Shown here in pieces: positions 12,201-25,204 of a DNA stretch of 64,000 bases. Each line of letters starts with the position of its first letter. The stretch's first letter is position 1. The stretch is taken from positions 1 to 64,000 of the forward strand of contig JAKSXM010000177.1 of NCBI GenBank assembly GCA_022575985.1. Reading direction: 5' to 3'. A program made the translations under genes and the position numbers. This DNA comes from Anagrus nilaparvatae. Lineage: Eukaryota; Arthropoda; Insecta; Hymenoptera; Mymaridae. The notes under the pieces were generated by a model. The model did no database searches, had not been told where the DNA came from, and saw only the letters and a list, made by a program, of their open reading frames with translations.

Positions 12201-12722
12201 AAACTGAGATCACGAAGAAAAACGTATGAACACATTTAAAAAAGAAAATACAAATTGACGATAAAGGGGTTGAGAAAAAAAGTAAAAATTTAAGTGGGGA
12301 AAAGTTAATGAAATGAGTCTGACGAATAGAGCAACTAATTGTATCTGAGAGGAATTAATAAAAATGCTTCACGGCTTGCAAGCCTGTGAAATTCTCGGAC
12401 GCAATATAGCAGCCGGCAATTTTCGATCATTTATTTTATTCTTTACAATGGCAAAACTATTACGTTATACTTTTTTTATAAGCTTTATTCTTTAAAAGAA
12501 AATATACTTGTCTTTTTTTTCAATTTTTATAGTAAAGCTTTTTTTGACTCTTGTCTTTTTTTAAATAATGTTTTAGTTTGTAAAGTTTGGTTACTTTGAT
12601 AGATAAAATTCTGTTGACGATCACAAACATAGGTCAGGGGAAAGGATTTTAAAGGACTTTGAATAATTTCAATTTCAGAGCTTACAATAATTCAGCCATA
12701 ATATCTATTAGTTTTTGAAATA
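9290..12722. other. AT-rich non-coding DNA
   Basis: Long A/T runs and no credible ORF on either strand. Small patches of ordinary complexity stand out at about 9820-9960, 10480-10560, 11760-11825 and 12365-12430; they could be UTR, regulatory or exonic remnants, but no frame or splice pattern supports a gene. Confidence 0.5.
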
Positions 12723-12730
12723 GTAGAAAC

Positions 12731-13396
12731 TAGGGGTGTGCGGTTACCCGACCCGAAGCTTCGGGCGGTCTTGGATTTTTTCGGGTCGGGTCGGGTCGGT
12801 CTTCGGTTATACCCGAAAAGCTTCAGGGGTTTGAAGGTATAGTTTTTAGGTGGGAAATTTCCCTGGCATTACAATTCTATCATACTTTTTGCGAAAAATT
12901 TCCATTCGCTCTTAAAAATGTGAATAAAAGGGTCAAAAAATGACTTGCTAAAAAAAAGGATAATTTTTATTAACTTTAAGTTATTATTTATTTTTTTATG
13001 TAAATTAAATAAATAAATAAATAAATTTGCATTTTTTTAAACATTTTATATGCTTTATTTTTAATGATAAAAAATAATGAAACATATTCCCAAATTAATC
13101 GGTCAGTAATCCCCTCCTCCACTTGCCAACCCGCGTCAGTTTTTGGACTTCATTTAGAAATTATTATAAGAAGAACGTGACTTTATACATCGGGATGCGA
13201 GAGGTCTCAAAAAATTTATAATAATAAAATACACCTAAAAAAATTTTTTTAGACAGGTTTAAACGCGTTTAAACGATAAAAACTCAAAAAAACGCATTTT
13301 CGGGTATAACCGAAGACCGACTCGACCCGACCCGAAAAAAAATAAGATCGGTCTTTCGAGCGGGTACCCGAATTTTCGGGTAACCGCACACCCCTA
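12731..13396. mobile_element. hAT-type MITE with 8-bp target duplication
   Basis: 666-bp element with terminal inverted repeats TAGGGGTGTGCGGTTACCCG and the complementary CGGGTAACCGCACACCCCTA, flanked by perfect 8-bp copies of GTAGAAAC (12723-12730 and 13397-13404). An 8-bp duplication and a YAGGGGTG-like end are hallmarks of hAT elements. Sub-terminal regions repeat CGGGTCGGGTCGG-like strings. No transposase is encoded, so it is non-autonomous. Decayed relatives lie at 18421-18824 and 39552-39966. Confidence 0.92.
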
Positions 13397-13404
13397 GTAG
13401 AAAC

Positions 13405-14690
13405 TTATTGAGCTCTAGGTGTTGGGTATTAGTACATGATTAATAAATGGGTTAATAATAGCTAAAACTACTATAACTTAAAGTGATCCTAACCCTTTAG
13501 TTATTTTAATACACAACAGCCTAATATATATATTAAAAATAATTTTTCTGTAATAGGTTTGATAGGTAATATGACATTTAATTAATTAAAAAAATCTCAT
13601 TCATCAATAAAAAAAGTAAACGCTAAAATAAATTACATGAACTGAAAATTAAAAACTTGATTTTATAAATGACTATTTTCACAAAATAATGCAGTAAATA
13701 ATAAATTAAAAAATTTTTTATCATACACTTGATTAAAATACGTATTATATAATAAATAACTCTCGTTTATAAAAAAAATCTGATAATTAATAACGGCATT
13801 GTATTTAAAAATATTTTTTCACATTATAATAACAAAATAAATCCATCGATAAATTATTTATTTAAAATTAGTAAATATACTTTAATTAATTCATGTCGAC
13901 GTACTATATAATCACTATAAAATGCTATATTTATTTTATTATATAAAGTAAAGAATTTAACCACCCGTCGACATTCACTGCACAAATGTAACAACGTTTT
14001 ACCCCTTCATTTTTTCTTTCTTTTTCGAAAATAATGGTTGGACTCGCGTAAAACCAAAAATAATCGAGCTGCCTGCTGTCCACCCTTTAAATCACCGGAG
14101 CGTGCTTTTATGCTCACAACTACAAATATATAAAATTACACACATATTATATATTTTGTATCTCTTTATATATGAATTTGGTCATTCTATTTTCAACGTG
14201 TTACTTCCGGTTTAAAAACGTCTACTCATTATTCAACTTTAATTCGTAGCAATTAGTTAAATAATTAATAAGTTCATGAGATACTGAAAATATATTCATT
14301 ATTAACAGCATTTAAATTAAAATTTTACAGGTGTTAAATTTCGGTATCACATTTAAATATTTTTTTCAACTAATTTTAATTAATATTTATTTAATTAAAA
14401 AGTAACGCAACTGGTGCTTAAATAATTTATACTCTGAAATAATTAAATTTATAAAACCACAGTTACGGATAATCTTATGCCATCTTGTCATTTTTCCTGT
14501 TAATATATTTACTATCCTAGGGATAGACAAAATAATATACATTCAAATTCTTCATGAGTTGTTCCACTCTAGCTGAGCTCTTGTTTGAATATTTAGGGTT
14601 ATGTTAAATTTTATTCAAAATATTTACCAGAGGCAATGTACGGTTTCATCGGTATTCTTTCCGTCCACAACCAAATTTGGTCTATTCTAG
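13405..14690. other. AT-rich non-coding DNA
   Basis: No credible ORF or repeat. A patch of normal complexity at about 13960-14110 (rich in 'cgtcgac', 'cactgcac', 'caccggag') could be regulatory or a UTR, but nothing identifies it. Confidence 0.45.
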
Positions 14691-14695
14691 GTTTT

Positions 14696-15075
14696 TTGGG
14701 TCGCTAATTACGAATTTCGGGGTGTATTCTATGAGAAAAGTGCGAAAAACTCTTAAATTTGCAAAAAATAACCCTAAAAAGGGGTATTTTTGATGTATTC
14801 AAATTTTGAGCGGCCAGATTTAGTCCACATGGGTTTTTTGGGTCGCTGATCACGAATTTCAATTGACACTTCACCCTTAAATTTGCAAAAACGTGAAATA
14901 CATTAAAAAATACTCCTTTTAGAGGTAGTCTTTGCTAATTTAAAAGTAAGAAATTAATTTTTAATAAAAAATTCCTCGAAATTCTTGTTTAGTGACCTAA
15001 AAAAACCCATATGAACCGAATCTCAATACTGAAAGTACGAAAATAGCAAAAGCACTCCTTTTAGATCGATTTTCT
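14696..15075. repeat. GGGTCGCTGATC-family units, partly inverted
   Basis: One forward unit starts at 14696 and a second at about 14828 ('gttttttgggtcgctgatca'). An inverted copy reads back from about 15075 to 14980 ('gtgacctaaaaaaacccat'), so the right half forms a loose palindrome. Same family as 7808-8100 and 8431-8709. Non-coding. Confidence 0.65.
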
Positions 15076-17866
15076 TCTATAAAACGTGGTCAAAAGCAAA
15101 AATAAATGGTTTCATCAGATTTCTGGGAAAAAAACACGTAAGTTCCTATTTTAAAAAATATTCAGAAAAATTTATCCTGAAAATTACCAAATTTTTAAAA
15201 TTGGTTCTTTTGAAATCGGGACCCTGAAGAACAACAAAAATTGACTTTTCTCCTATAAAGCGTTGTCAAAAGCTAAAATATATTGGTTTCATTGGATTCC
15301 TGATAAAAAAGTACTACGGGATATCAAATTTTAAAATAAACTAAAACATGATTTGAATCCACTAGAAAAATTGAAAATTTTAAGAAAATCCCAATTTTAA
15401 GAAGGACAAAAAAAAACTTTCAAGAGCTATCGTGGGCTCAAAAATCAATGTTTTAGTCTATAAATCCAACGATAAACTTATTTTTTTAAATTATATTTTC
15501 AGGTTCTGACAGCGCGTTAAGAATCCAGGATACTTTAAAAAAAAAACCACTCTACTCTACAAGTATCTTCTCCACTGGACTACTGAAGCTCCTTATTAAA
15601 TTCTTATAAATTTAAATTAATTAAAAAGCCTTCTTAATAACAAACATAAACCAAAAAAAGTCAATGCATAAAATTAGCTTACGAATCAAAGTTTTAATTT
15701 TCTTAAAAACTTTGTTTTTACAGTATAATTTGATCAATTTTATTAAACTTAATAAATTTTAATTTAAAAATTTAAGTTAAAAGTCAAGAAATATGGAATT
15801 TTTAATTAAAGAATTAAAGTTTAAGTAATGTATTATGTATTTTATATTTCAGCACAAATAATTTATAAAAAAGAAGAAAGAAAAAAAAACTTTCTACACC
15901 TTGATATACATCAGAGTTTCAGATATATAACCTCAAGAGCATTACTTTTGTTGAGAATCGTAACAATTCTTGTTGATGAGCCACGAGTGATTAATTTCTA
16001 TATATACAAAGATATATACTTATATATCTTTATTGTTCTCTAAGAACCACTATCTTTTACAGACACATAGAGAAACAAATAAACATTTATATAATTCTAA
16101 GAATAAGATGAAAATGTTGTTGGTAAAAGAAGATACATGGTGTTAGAAAGCTTGCAGGAGTAAGTGAAATAGATATAAAATAAGAAATCATTGAGGCCAA
16201 AAGAATGCTTTTTCAAGGGTTAAATCCTATGGGAAATCAGCAGGCTCCGAGACTACGGTATAAAGTACCTGCAGGCTGGGGATCTTGTTGGATCTTGCGG
16301 TTCGCTAAAGTACCTTGTCAATAACTTAAATCTCAATCGTAACTTCTCTAGGCTCTTTCATACTTGCTTTATATATATATACGCAATTTTGTTCTGTAGT
16401 TATACTACTACTTGCTCATGTAAATGTACAAAATCTACAAGAGAAACGTCAAATATTTCTTTGTAATTTTACAAAATACTCTTATGTATGTTTTTTTTTA
16501 TTTATTATTTTTTTTTTCTTCATTTTATATTGTCTGGTTCTAAATTTGTATAAAATTCGAATAAATAATTCAAAAATATCTTGTAACAAAATTATTTTTG
16601 AATTTAATACCAAAATTATTTACATTTAATTTCAAAATCCTTTTATCATGATGTATTTAATCCACTTTGTAAAATTACAAATATGTAGAAAATGTTGTAA
16701 ATTTTATTGAATTTACATTGGCTGAAATTTCAATGTATGTAATAATTAATTTAACATCATGCATATTATATTACATAAAATATTAAAATTTACTGTATTT
16801 ATATATCTGTTTACTCTCTGATTAAAACTAATTATTTGAAAACGGTTTTAAAAATAAAAAATGGATCTGTAAATGACATATGATTTTAAATTATATCGAG
16901 TACATAGAAATTGCTAAACTTAAAAGTAGGTAGTGTATATTTTATGCTGATATGGAAAATAAAGAATAGCTTTTGTCAAAACCTCTGGGCAAAACTTTTT
17001 TGAACGCCTCACATAAGAACCCATATATTTGGTGTCATAGCTTATGAGTGATTAATGAGTTATAATTTTATAAGACTTATTTTTTTGGTTATTAACAACT
17101 TTTTTCACACAGTGATGAAAAATCCAAATAATTTTTTAAAATAACTACCAGCCTAATATACATATTTGAATTTTAAAGTTTATTTTTTAATTATAAAGTT
17201 TTTTAACAATAAAAATAATATTAAAGTAACAAGTATCTTTGGTAGCAAAAAATTATTAATTATATTATCACGAAGAAAAGTTATTAAACACGAATATTAA
17301 AATTTTATAAAGTGCATAATTTCGACCGAATATTCTCTTATGCCATACATGTAGAAAATATGTCATATTTAAGCATTAGTTATTCCATTCAGATCTTCTT
17401 ACATAGGTAGTAGTTTCTTTACCTATAACGTTATTATAGTTTGATAGATATACGAGCAGAGATCAGTGAAGCAAACTATCAACGAAGACTATAAGCGCAA
17501 GTTCTGCATCAATTTATATAATTATATTTTGAAAGCATGAACGCCGGAACTTAGTCGCTGGCATTTTCAACTTTGACACGTGCGACTGAGCGTAAAACGC
17601 GTATTTCTAACCCGTATATAGCATGACAATGCGCTTAATCACCTGACGCTTCTTTGTCATTATTGTAATTATTATATCTTAACTGAATAATTTAAAATTA
17701 TTATATAAGACAAATGTAATTTGTACATTTTATACAGTACGATTGTCTTTAAATATCGCCTTTCTTGAATGAATTTCTGAATTGATGATTCAGAGATTTT
17801 TGATTATCTGAAGAAATTTTTTTGAACAGAGATGAATTTTAAACTAATTTTAATGCGAAAATTAGT
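15076..17866. other. AT-rich non-coding DNA
   Basis: No gene was supported. Two patches of higher complexity, about 16140-16350 and 17440-17650, stand out from the A/T background and would be the first places to look for conserved non-coding elements. The frame at 15828-16043 has no features of a protein. Confidence 0.45.
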
Positions 17867-17870
17867 TTAA

Positions 17871-18397
17871 GGAGTTAGGAGGGTAAATAAAAATGATGAC
17901 AGAACTGAATGAAACAGGAAAATTATTAAAGCTAAACATTTTTAAAATTGAATTAAACTTGATTTTATATACCTTACCACATTAATTTTTTTTAAATTGA
18001 AAAATTAAAGTCGGCAGCTTAACATTGCTCTTATGGGAAGTCTTATTTGGAGCTTGTAAAAAGTATGATAGTGATGACACAGGGAGATGAAACTAATTAA
18101 ATATCATAAATAAATTGTCAAAGATTATATTTCCAATTTATTTTATCTAGGTTACCACATTCAATCATTAATTATTCGGTAAAAACCAAGTCTTAGTAAG
18201 TAACATAACCTAAAATAATAATGTTTTTTCATAATTTATAAAATTAAAATAACTTTTTTTTGCAATAATATTACATATATACACATTTTTTAATATATTT
18301 TTACGACTAATTTTATTTTAAACTGCAAATTATAAAATAAAAATAGCGTCGGTAATGTGGATATTGACTCAGATTTTCTATTTACCCTCCTAACTCC
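17871..18397. mobile_element. MITE with TTAA target site (piggyBac or Kolobok type)
   Basis: 527-bp element with inverted ends GGAGTTAGGAGGGTAAATA and the near complement TATTTACCCTCCTAACTCC, flanked by TTAA on each side (17867-17870 and 18398-18401). TTAA targets are used by piggyBac and Kolobok elements. No transposase ORF; interior AT-rich. Confidence 0.82.
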
Positions 18398-18420
18398 TTA
18401 AATTTAAAAGATACATCTAT

Positions 18421-18824
18421 TCAAGATGTACATTTACCAAATTTTTTGGGTTGGATCGGGTTTCTAGTAAAGCCCAAAATTTTTTGCAGAAGTTTTGCAG
18501 GTAAAGTTTTAAATAAGAAATTAATGTTTTAATAAAAGAAATAATATTATAAAATATTAATAATATGCAGCATAATATTATTTAAGGTTTAGTCTCACCC
18601 ACCCCAACATTGTGGTCTAGACTCCACTTACTCTCTAATGGTGTACTCGCACCTAATTTTTTTGTAACAACTATTTATAGAAATGTATATCCACTGAAGT
18701 TAACAAATCAAAAATGTTTAAAACAGACCTATAGCAGAAAATTTTGGGCTTTACTCGTAACCCGACCTGTCCCAAAAAAAGTCCGAGATGGGTATTCAAA
18801 AATTCGGGTAACTGCACGCCCCTA
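18421..18824. mobile_element. Decayed hAT-type MITE
   Basis: The left end 'agatgtacatttacc' and right end 'cgggtaactgcacgccccta' match, with changes, the ends of 39552-39966 and 12731-13396. Inside are 'gggttggatcgggtt' and 'acccgacctgtccc'. No convincing 8-bp duplication remains. It begins only 20 bp after the TTAA duplication of the neighbouring MITE. The 82-codon frame across it is a by-product. Confidence 0.65.
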
Positions 18825-20032
18825 TTATCTGCATGAATTTCATCGTTTAATTTTCTAACTGCTAAACAACAAAAAAATATCGTAAAAGTTTAATTAAAAC
18901 TTAAATAAATCCAGGCATGTTTTTCTTACATAGCCTCCATAACGAGTAAATCTCTGCAGCTACAAAACGCACAATATGAATTTTTATGTGTCTCACAAAA
19001 TAATATAATAATAATATAAAAAAAGTCTATATAATATACAAGGAGACATCTTGTGGTTAAGAAAGAACATAAAATACATTACAAGACTTTTATTAAAACT
19101 CATACATTTTCTAGTATGATATAAACGTATTATTGCGAGAAAATATAAAAAAATAAAGTAATATGTGTGTTATTTTCTTTATATATGAATGTGTATGCAT
19201 GCTGGATTATACTATATATGATATATATGATTTCAGCAGTTATTTAAGTGAACACCCTCTGTAATAAATAAGCTCATTTTTTTACATTAAAAAAATAGTC
19301 TTACTATTTAAATAAAATTAATATTTTAAGAAAGTTTCAGTATTTTATTGAGTTTACTTTCTTAAATTATCAATAATTCTATTCGAACGAAAAAAAATCC
19401 CATCGATTATTACAGTTAAACAGAGCAAATTATCATTTACCCTTATAATTCCCCATGTACAAAACGAAAAATAATTTCAAATCAGATAAACAGCCTTATT
19501 GTCCTAAAGCGAATATCATAAGACAAACGAATTTCTCTCTCTAGTCCTATAAATACAAATTCTTTCCCTCTATTTATCATTCTAGCTTTGTTCATCTAAA
19601 CAAATATATATTCTATAAATCCATACGTTATAACAATAACAATCGCACGAAAATATAGATAATCCACGTTAAATCCTCTGGCTGTATAACCTATCTTATG
19701 TATTTATAGGGAAGAGAGAAGGAGAGGTTAATATAACTATAGATAATCGTCGAAACGTTGCATTTGCTCAGAGCGCATTAGCATTACTGTTTGTGTATTT
19801 AGACAGAGGGACACGGCTGGACATTGTAATTAGGTACGACACATCGTGCCCTTGGGAATACCAAAAGCTCACCTCTTTCCATTGTAATACACTCACTGAA
19901 CAAGTTACTGAATTCTGTGTTTATTTAAGTATATTAGACTTGATGTTATTTTCCAAATTTTCATATTTTTCAAATTTTACAATTATTATTTTCACTGCAG
20001 AATAAAATACTGAATCTTTCAGCTGAAATAAT
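18825..20032. other. AT-rich non-coding DNA
   Basis: No gene, no clear repeat. A small region of mixed composition at about 19690-19920 contains a 70-codon chance frame without recognisable features. Confidence 0.45.
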
Positions 20033-20106
20033 TTTTACATATCTAGGGCAAAAAAAGCCTATTTTCTACCCTAGGGAGACGGATTTTTTGCCCATTATAT
20101 GTAAAA
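20033..20106. repeat. Short hairpin repeat
   Basis: 74-bp imperfect palindrome: 'ttttacatatctagggcaaa' against 'tttgcccattatatgtaaaa', with 'ctaccctaggg' in the loop. Possibly a tiny MITE; no target duplication recognised. Confidence 0.55.
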
Positions 20107-20242
20107 CTATGTCTTAAATCATGGGATAAACTATATGTAGGGTTTGAATTTTGCATGCTTTCTGCACTCGCTATGCTCGCTTGTGCATACAACTGCATAC
20201 AAAGTCAAAATCAATATTTTATCCCATGTTTAAAAAATAGCT
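20107..20242. repeat. Second adjacent hairpin repeat
   Basis: Imperfect arms 'cttaaatcatgggataaact' and 'attttatcccatgtttaaaa' enclose a core of normal composition ('ctgcactcgctatgctcgct'). It abuts the previous hairpin. Probably a MITE-like non-coding element; no ORF. Confidence 0.5.
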
Positions 20243-22549
20243 ATAAAAATATAATTGAAAATTGTATGGGGCTAAATATAGTTGAATATTTGTTCCTTGA
20301 AAATTCATAATTGGTGCCAGGGACTATTAAATGTTTAGGGCTTATAAAATTTTTAAGTAACTATCTTTGTCCACATTGGAAAATTCCTGCATTTTTGCTT
20401 AGAAAAAAATGAGATTTTAAAATATCCTCAAATATACGTTAAAAAACTATATAAAAATTAAGTTTTAATAAACAAATATTCAATATCTAAATTTTGCATA
20501 TTTAAATGATGCAATAAACAAGTAGTATAAAGTAATATTGGTCAGACGCAAAGATAAGCATCATACTGCAATATATCTTTTATCATATAAGTAATAAGAG
20601 TATATTTTATGGTACCTTAGGCTAAATAACCCCAAAATCTATCGACTTTCTAATCTCTGATAGACTGCACAAGACTGGATAGTTATGTGCTACATGTTTT
20701 GCTGAATAAATATATGCATAATTGCATATACAAGTTGGTGTTAGGCTATTTGCTTAAAGTTATGTTACTTCTATATATGTATGTGTGGTTATCGTAGATT
20801 AATGTACATTTGTAATTAAACATAAAACTGATGGAGAAAGTGTATTTCGATTATCAATTTAATGCATAAACTTATAAGTTTGTAATGTTAATTTATTATA
20901 TTATATTTATAATGTTCATTAATTTTTGGATATTTTTTAAATTAAGTAATCATATAATTTAATTCTTTGTTTATTTTTAAAAAAATATTTATTGTAATTA
21001 TTTAGTTTATCATTTAATTATTTGTAGAACCATTCTTCTACGGTAATCTTGATTGATTTGACATACGTTTCTTTATCAGATATTTATTAAACAGCAGTTA
21101 CCGCATAATTAGTTTATATATTTTTTTTTAGTTATTTATCGTAATATTTAAGATTTTATAAGCCAGTATTTAATCACGCTTTTTTATTAAAATTGAACAA
21201 TTAATTAAAGCAACTTAAAGTAAACTAAAATTATTTTCAAAAAACTCACAAAATATTTTTGGTCTGAGTACAATAGTATCTGTATGAATGCAAAATAATA
21301 TTTTTTTAAAATAAAAATTGCTTTTGCATCAATTATCCTTGCCCTTTTAGAAAAATTCATTCAATTCACCTCACATTAATTTTATTTTTCAAGTGACTAC
21401 ATTTTGGCAAATGTCCTACCGGAAATGCCTTTTCTCTCTAAAAAAACAGAGGGTATATTTATATACAATACTTTTAAGTCGATAATGTTTTTAAAAAAAA
21501 TCCATTGTCACGTTATTTGATCGCATGACACAACTCCGTATAAAACTCGAATTAGCCAAGTGCTGCATAAAATAGCAGTAGAGAAATCAATTAGCCAATA
21601 GTATAGCGCATAAAGCCAAACGATTATTCTTTTAAAAGTATACAAAAAAAAAGTAAAGTGGCTTTATACCGGAAACTTTAACTTGTATTCTTTGCTATTT
21701 TTGCATTCTCTGAGTATAAAAATAAATTTAAAAAAAAAAAACCTTAGAATAATTTTCTTAAAATTTTTTTTTTTTGTTGAATAAAACAGTTTTTATATAT
21801 TGAAAAATATAAAATTAAATTTAGGAAAGAAAAATATATTATATATAAATCCTATCAGTATTAATAATCTTTATTACTTAAAATCCATTACTTTCTCTAT
21901 TAGATCAAACTTACTGATCATTTTATTCTATTTTTCTTCTCTTTTTCTCTATATAATATGTGATCATTTCGTAACATATATATATTAGAAAAAAATCAAA
22001 AAATAAAAAGATATTTTTTCGTTTAGCAGTTTTTCTTACTATTTCACATTTTTTACGACTTTAACCCCTCTTTCAATCTTTTATTATTATTATTTTTTTT
22101 TCTTTTGAATTTTGTGTAAGATTCTATATAAGTAATGAATCTTTTATTTGATGTCTTTTAGAGACCAAATATCTCTCTGGAGAGTTGACCTTTCAATACC
22201 TTTTTTTATTTTTGGTTACAAATTGCATTTTATTAAATAAAATCAGAATATTTTTACTTTGGTATCAGAAAAAAAAATATTTTTTAAAATTTTCTTCAGA
22301 TAGAATAATCATAATAATTATGACTTTTTTACAGTAAATAATAACCATGATTATGGAGATGTCATAATTGTGTAATAATGTCATTGAAAACGAGTAACAT
22401 TATATTAATCATAAAATGTTTAAAAATAATAAATGGCCCCAACGTCAGTTATAATTTCAGGAGTATTGGTAACGAGGCAATTTCACGTTACAAAACATTT
22501 TTAATATTTATTTCTACACACACTCGCACACACGCATATTTTCAAAAAT
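20243..22549. other. AT-rich non-coding DNA
   Basis: Long A/T-rich DNA with no supported gene, RNA or repeat. The frame at 21800-21988 is compositionally Ile/Leu/Tyr/Asn-rich, as chance frames in such DNA are. Confidence 0.5.
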
Positions 22550-22551
22550 AT

Positions 22552-22735
22552 GTGTAACTACACAACCAACGAGCATGGAACATGTTAACTCATAATAGTA
22601 ATAAATCCGAAAACCGAAATTACAATAAATCCTGAAATATCAATTATCCTAAGTCCATAAACTTAAATTATTCTAAGTTGTTGTTGTTATTAGGGCCCGA
22701 TCAGGTCCTGACTCCCACTTCAAATTATTCAAATT
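22552..22735. repeat. Single arm of the CATGGAACATGTTC repeat family
   Basis: Forward copy starting 'tgtgtaactacacaaccaac', continuing through 'aacatgttaactcataatag' and 'cctaagtccataaac' to 'cctgactcccacttcaaatt'. Equivalent to the left arm of 7551-8438. No partner arm is close by in inverted orientation. Confidence 0.7.
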
Positions 22736-22892
22736 ATTATTAATAAGTTTAATATCATTAATATTTTTACACAATAATAAATTTTTTTAAATAAAATATT
22801 TAAGGCAGTTAAAAAAGCGTGGCAAAACGGCGGTAGAATATTTTGAATTTTCGGGTGTACAGAAAATAGTTCCTATACCATTATAGTTCCCC

Positions 22893-23130
22893 AAAAAAAT
22901 TTATAACCGGTTTGTGTAACTTTTCAACCAACGAGCATGGAACATGTTCACTCACAACAGTAGTGATTTCAAAAACCGAAATTACAATAAATCCCGAAAT
23001 ACAGGCCTTAACTTTAAATTATTCTAAGTCCCTAAATCGAAAAATTCTAAGTCCATTTCACCCATATCCTAAAAACGTCGCTTTTTCACCCCCCCCCCTC
23101 CTAAAAACGTAAATTTTTCACGAGCCAAAC
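22893..23130. repeat. Second forward arm of the CATGGAACATGTTC family with C-rich tail
   Basis: Begins 'aatttataaccggtttgtgt', has 'cgagcatggaacatgttcac', then 'ttattctaagtccctaaatc' and a run of C (about 23088-23098). It mirrors the G-rich interior of 7551-8438 read on the other strand. Confidence 0.65.
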
Positions 23131-23146
23131 TTTTCCAATACCCCAT

Positions 23147-23767
23147 AGTATAGGCCTGGAGCATGGTTTTATTTGCGATTTTTTTTTAAAGCATGTCCAT
23201 AGAATTTTTCGACAATGATTTTAGTTTTTGGGATCGCTGATTTCAAATCCGAAGTCCGTTTTGACCTAACGTGGTCCAATTTAGCGTAATTGCCCATTTT
23301 AGGTCATTTTTAACGTTTTTTGCCATTTTTTGTTAAAATTTTTAATATATTACCATTTAAATACGAATATTATTTTTAATTTATCTAGAAATGGTGCAGT
23401 AATCTATAATAGTCACGTATAGGCTGTTTTTTAGTAATTGGTATTATTTCATAAAAATAGCTAAAATTAGCCCAAAAAGCGTGAAAAATAGCCTAAGAAT
23501 CCCTATTATGGGGTACCAATTTTTTTTTGTATGAATAGATATGATAATTAGGTATAGAAACCCGAAAAACATTAGTGTAGTGTGAGAAAAATGGTAATAT
23601 ATTAAAAATTTTAACAAAAAATGGCAAGAAAACGTTAAAAATGACCTAAAATGGGCAATTGCGCAAAATTGGACCACGTTAGGTCAAAACGGACTTCGGA
23701 TTTGAAATCAGCGACCCCAAAAACTAAAATTACCGTTAAAAAATTCCATGCTGCTGGCCTATACTAC
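23147..23767. mobile_element. Foldback element, about 620 bp
   Basis: Left arm from about 23147 ('agtataggcctggagcatgg') to about 23357 and right arm from about 23575 to 23767 ('ccatgctgctggcctatact') are inverted copies. Both contain 'cgtggtcc' / 'ggaccacg' and 'aagtccgttttgacctaacg' with its complement. The motif 'atcgctgatttcaaatccg' at 23230 links it to the GGGTCGCTGATC family. The 77-codon minus frame inside is a repeat by-product. Confidence 0.72.
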
Positions 23768-24234
23768 CATCCAATGAACATGTTCCATGTTAATATTGAC
23801 TGAAATTTAAAATAATACTTTCTAAAGTTTTAGAATAAAATTTAAGCAAAAATTTCAATTTATAAAATTTTTTTTCGCATTTTGTAATTACTTTTTGGTT
23901 TTTTACCACGTTTATATAAACGTGGCTCATATAAATATTTATTTGCACATGGAAACTTGTTTAGGTCATTTATAACATAAATACTCCGAATTTCACATAC
24001 AGTCTTGATAAAAAAAATTTTTTATTCGTTTAAATTATAATTAATAACTTTAACAATTTATAGTCATTTTTTTAGTTTTTCTACTTTTTTTTTAAATTCG
24101 ACCCCCATAAAAAATTAAAAAATTTTTTTTTCTATTTTGCGGTAGCCTATCATTTAGAATACATGTCCCCAGAATTTTTTCACGAGCCAGAATTTTTTTG
24201 ATTTAAAATTGGCGTGAAGTCGATTTTTGAACTT
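23768..24234. other. AT-rich non-coding DNA
   Basis: No gene. A copy of 'aacatgttccatgtt' at about 23776-23790 shows that the CATGGAACATGTTC family borders this stretch too. Confidence 0.5.
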
Positions 24235-24668
24235 TTTTACTCCCTTATACCACACAGTACTATGTCGCGTCCTATGGTATTCCTTGCGGAGCTACGCTAT
24301 TTCGTGATTCCACCAGTAAACTGGCTTTCTCCCTTTCCAGAGCCTTCGGCAAGGCATTCAGGCGTCACAAGCGCCACGCAATAGAGACGTTACTTTCTTG
24401 ACTAAGATTTCAGTCTCCCTGGGACTTGCAGCCCCACCATGCCTAGCGGGGATGGATGCCGACTGGATTTGAAGATACTCCTCGAATTTGTCCTAGTCCA
24501 TCTATGAAACAATCCAATTTAAGGGACGCCTCCTGTACGGAGGTCGTTGTGAGAATCACTCAAGCTCCCGGAAGGTGATGTAATGGGGATCACTACCATT
24601 GTAGCCACCCATTACCCTTCATTCGCCGATTTTCCCAGACATACCTTCTTTTGTAAAGGTTATGTCTG

Positions 24669-24924
24669 AGATAGAAGCACCCCATCCTGCTCTCTCGTAG
24701 GATGACCTATTTCCTCTACTCTAGACCACTAATTTGCATCTAGTGGCCATTTCGATAACCATTTGTCCCCTGGGATTGGTCGTCAGCGACCAGTTCAGAT
24801 AGAAGCACCCCATCCTGCCCTCTCGTAGGATGACCTATTTCCTCTACTCTAGACCACTAATTTGCATCTAGTGTCCATTTCGATAACCATTTGTCCCCTG
24901 GGATTAGTCGTCAGCGACCAGTTC
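24669..24924 (-). repeat. 128-bp tandem duplication inside the LINE endonuclease region
   Basis: Positions 24669-24796 and 24797-24924 are head-to-tail copies differing at a few bases (for example 'ctgctctctcg' versus 'ctgccctctcg', 'gtggccatt' versus 'gtgtccatt'). The unit is not a multiple of three, so it breaks the frame. It arose after or during decay of the LINE. Confidence 0.9.
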
Positions 24925-25070
24925 TAATGCCCTAGCGTTAAAGCCTCCGGCTAGGATAAGTCTGCCAGTTACCGTCCGGATCGTGTGCTCAATGTTGGCC
25001 AGCTCTGTACCCAGCTCCTGCGAGCTGTCGGTTAGGGAGAGGTAGCAACTTATATAAAATTTCTCCCCGC

Positions 25071-25204
25071 ACGTTTATAGTTTATAGTTTATAGTTTACA
25101 GTTTATTTATTTTAAGGTGTAAAATACATACAAATCATGGTTTAAACACCATAATCCCAAAGAGACTTTCGTCTGTACTTGGACCTTAAGTCAAAAATTT
25201 ACGT
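25071..25204 (-). mobile_element. 126-bp 3'-end LINE (or SINE) insertion within the R1-like element
   Basis: The ORF2 frame is broken after HVWVT and resumes at GEKFYISCYLSLTD. Removing 25075-25200 plus one of the two ACGT copies (25071-25074, 25201-25204) rejoins the frame exactly, so ACGT is the target duplication. Read on the minus strand, the insert ends in a heptanucleotide tail of ACTATAA-type repeats, as at the 3' end of non-LTR retrotransposons. Most likely a severely 5'-truncated copy of another LINE, or a SINE. Confidence 0.8.

Noticed and set aside
23444..23677. 77-codon hydrophobic minus frame
   Set aside because: It lies across the loop and arms of a foldback element, and its composition is that of AT-rich DNA.
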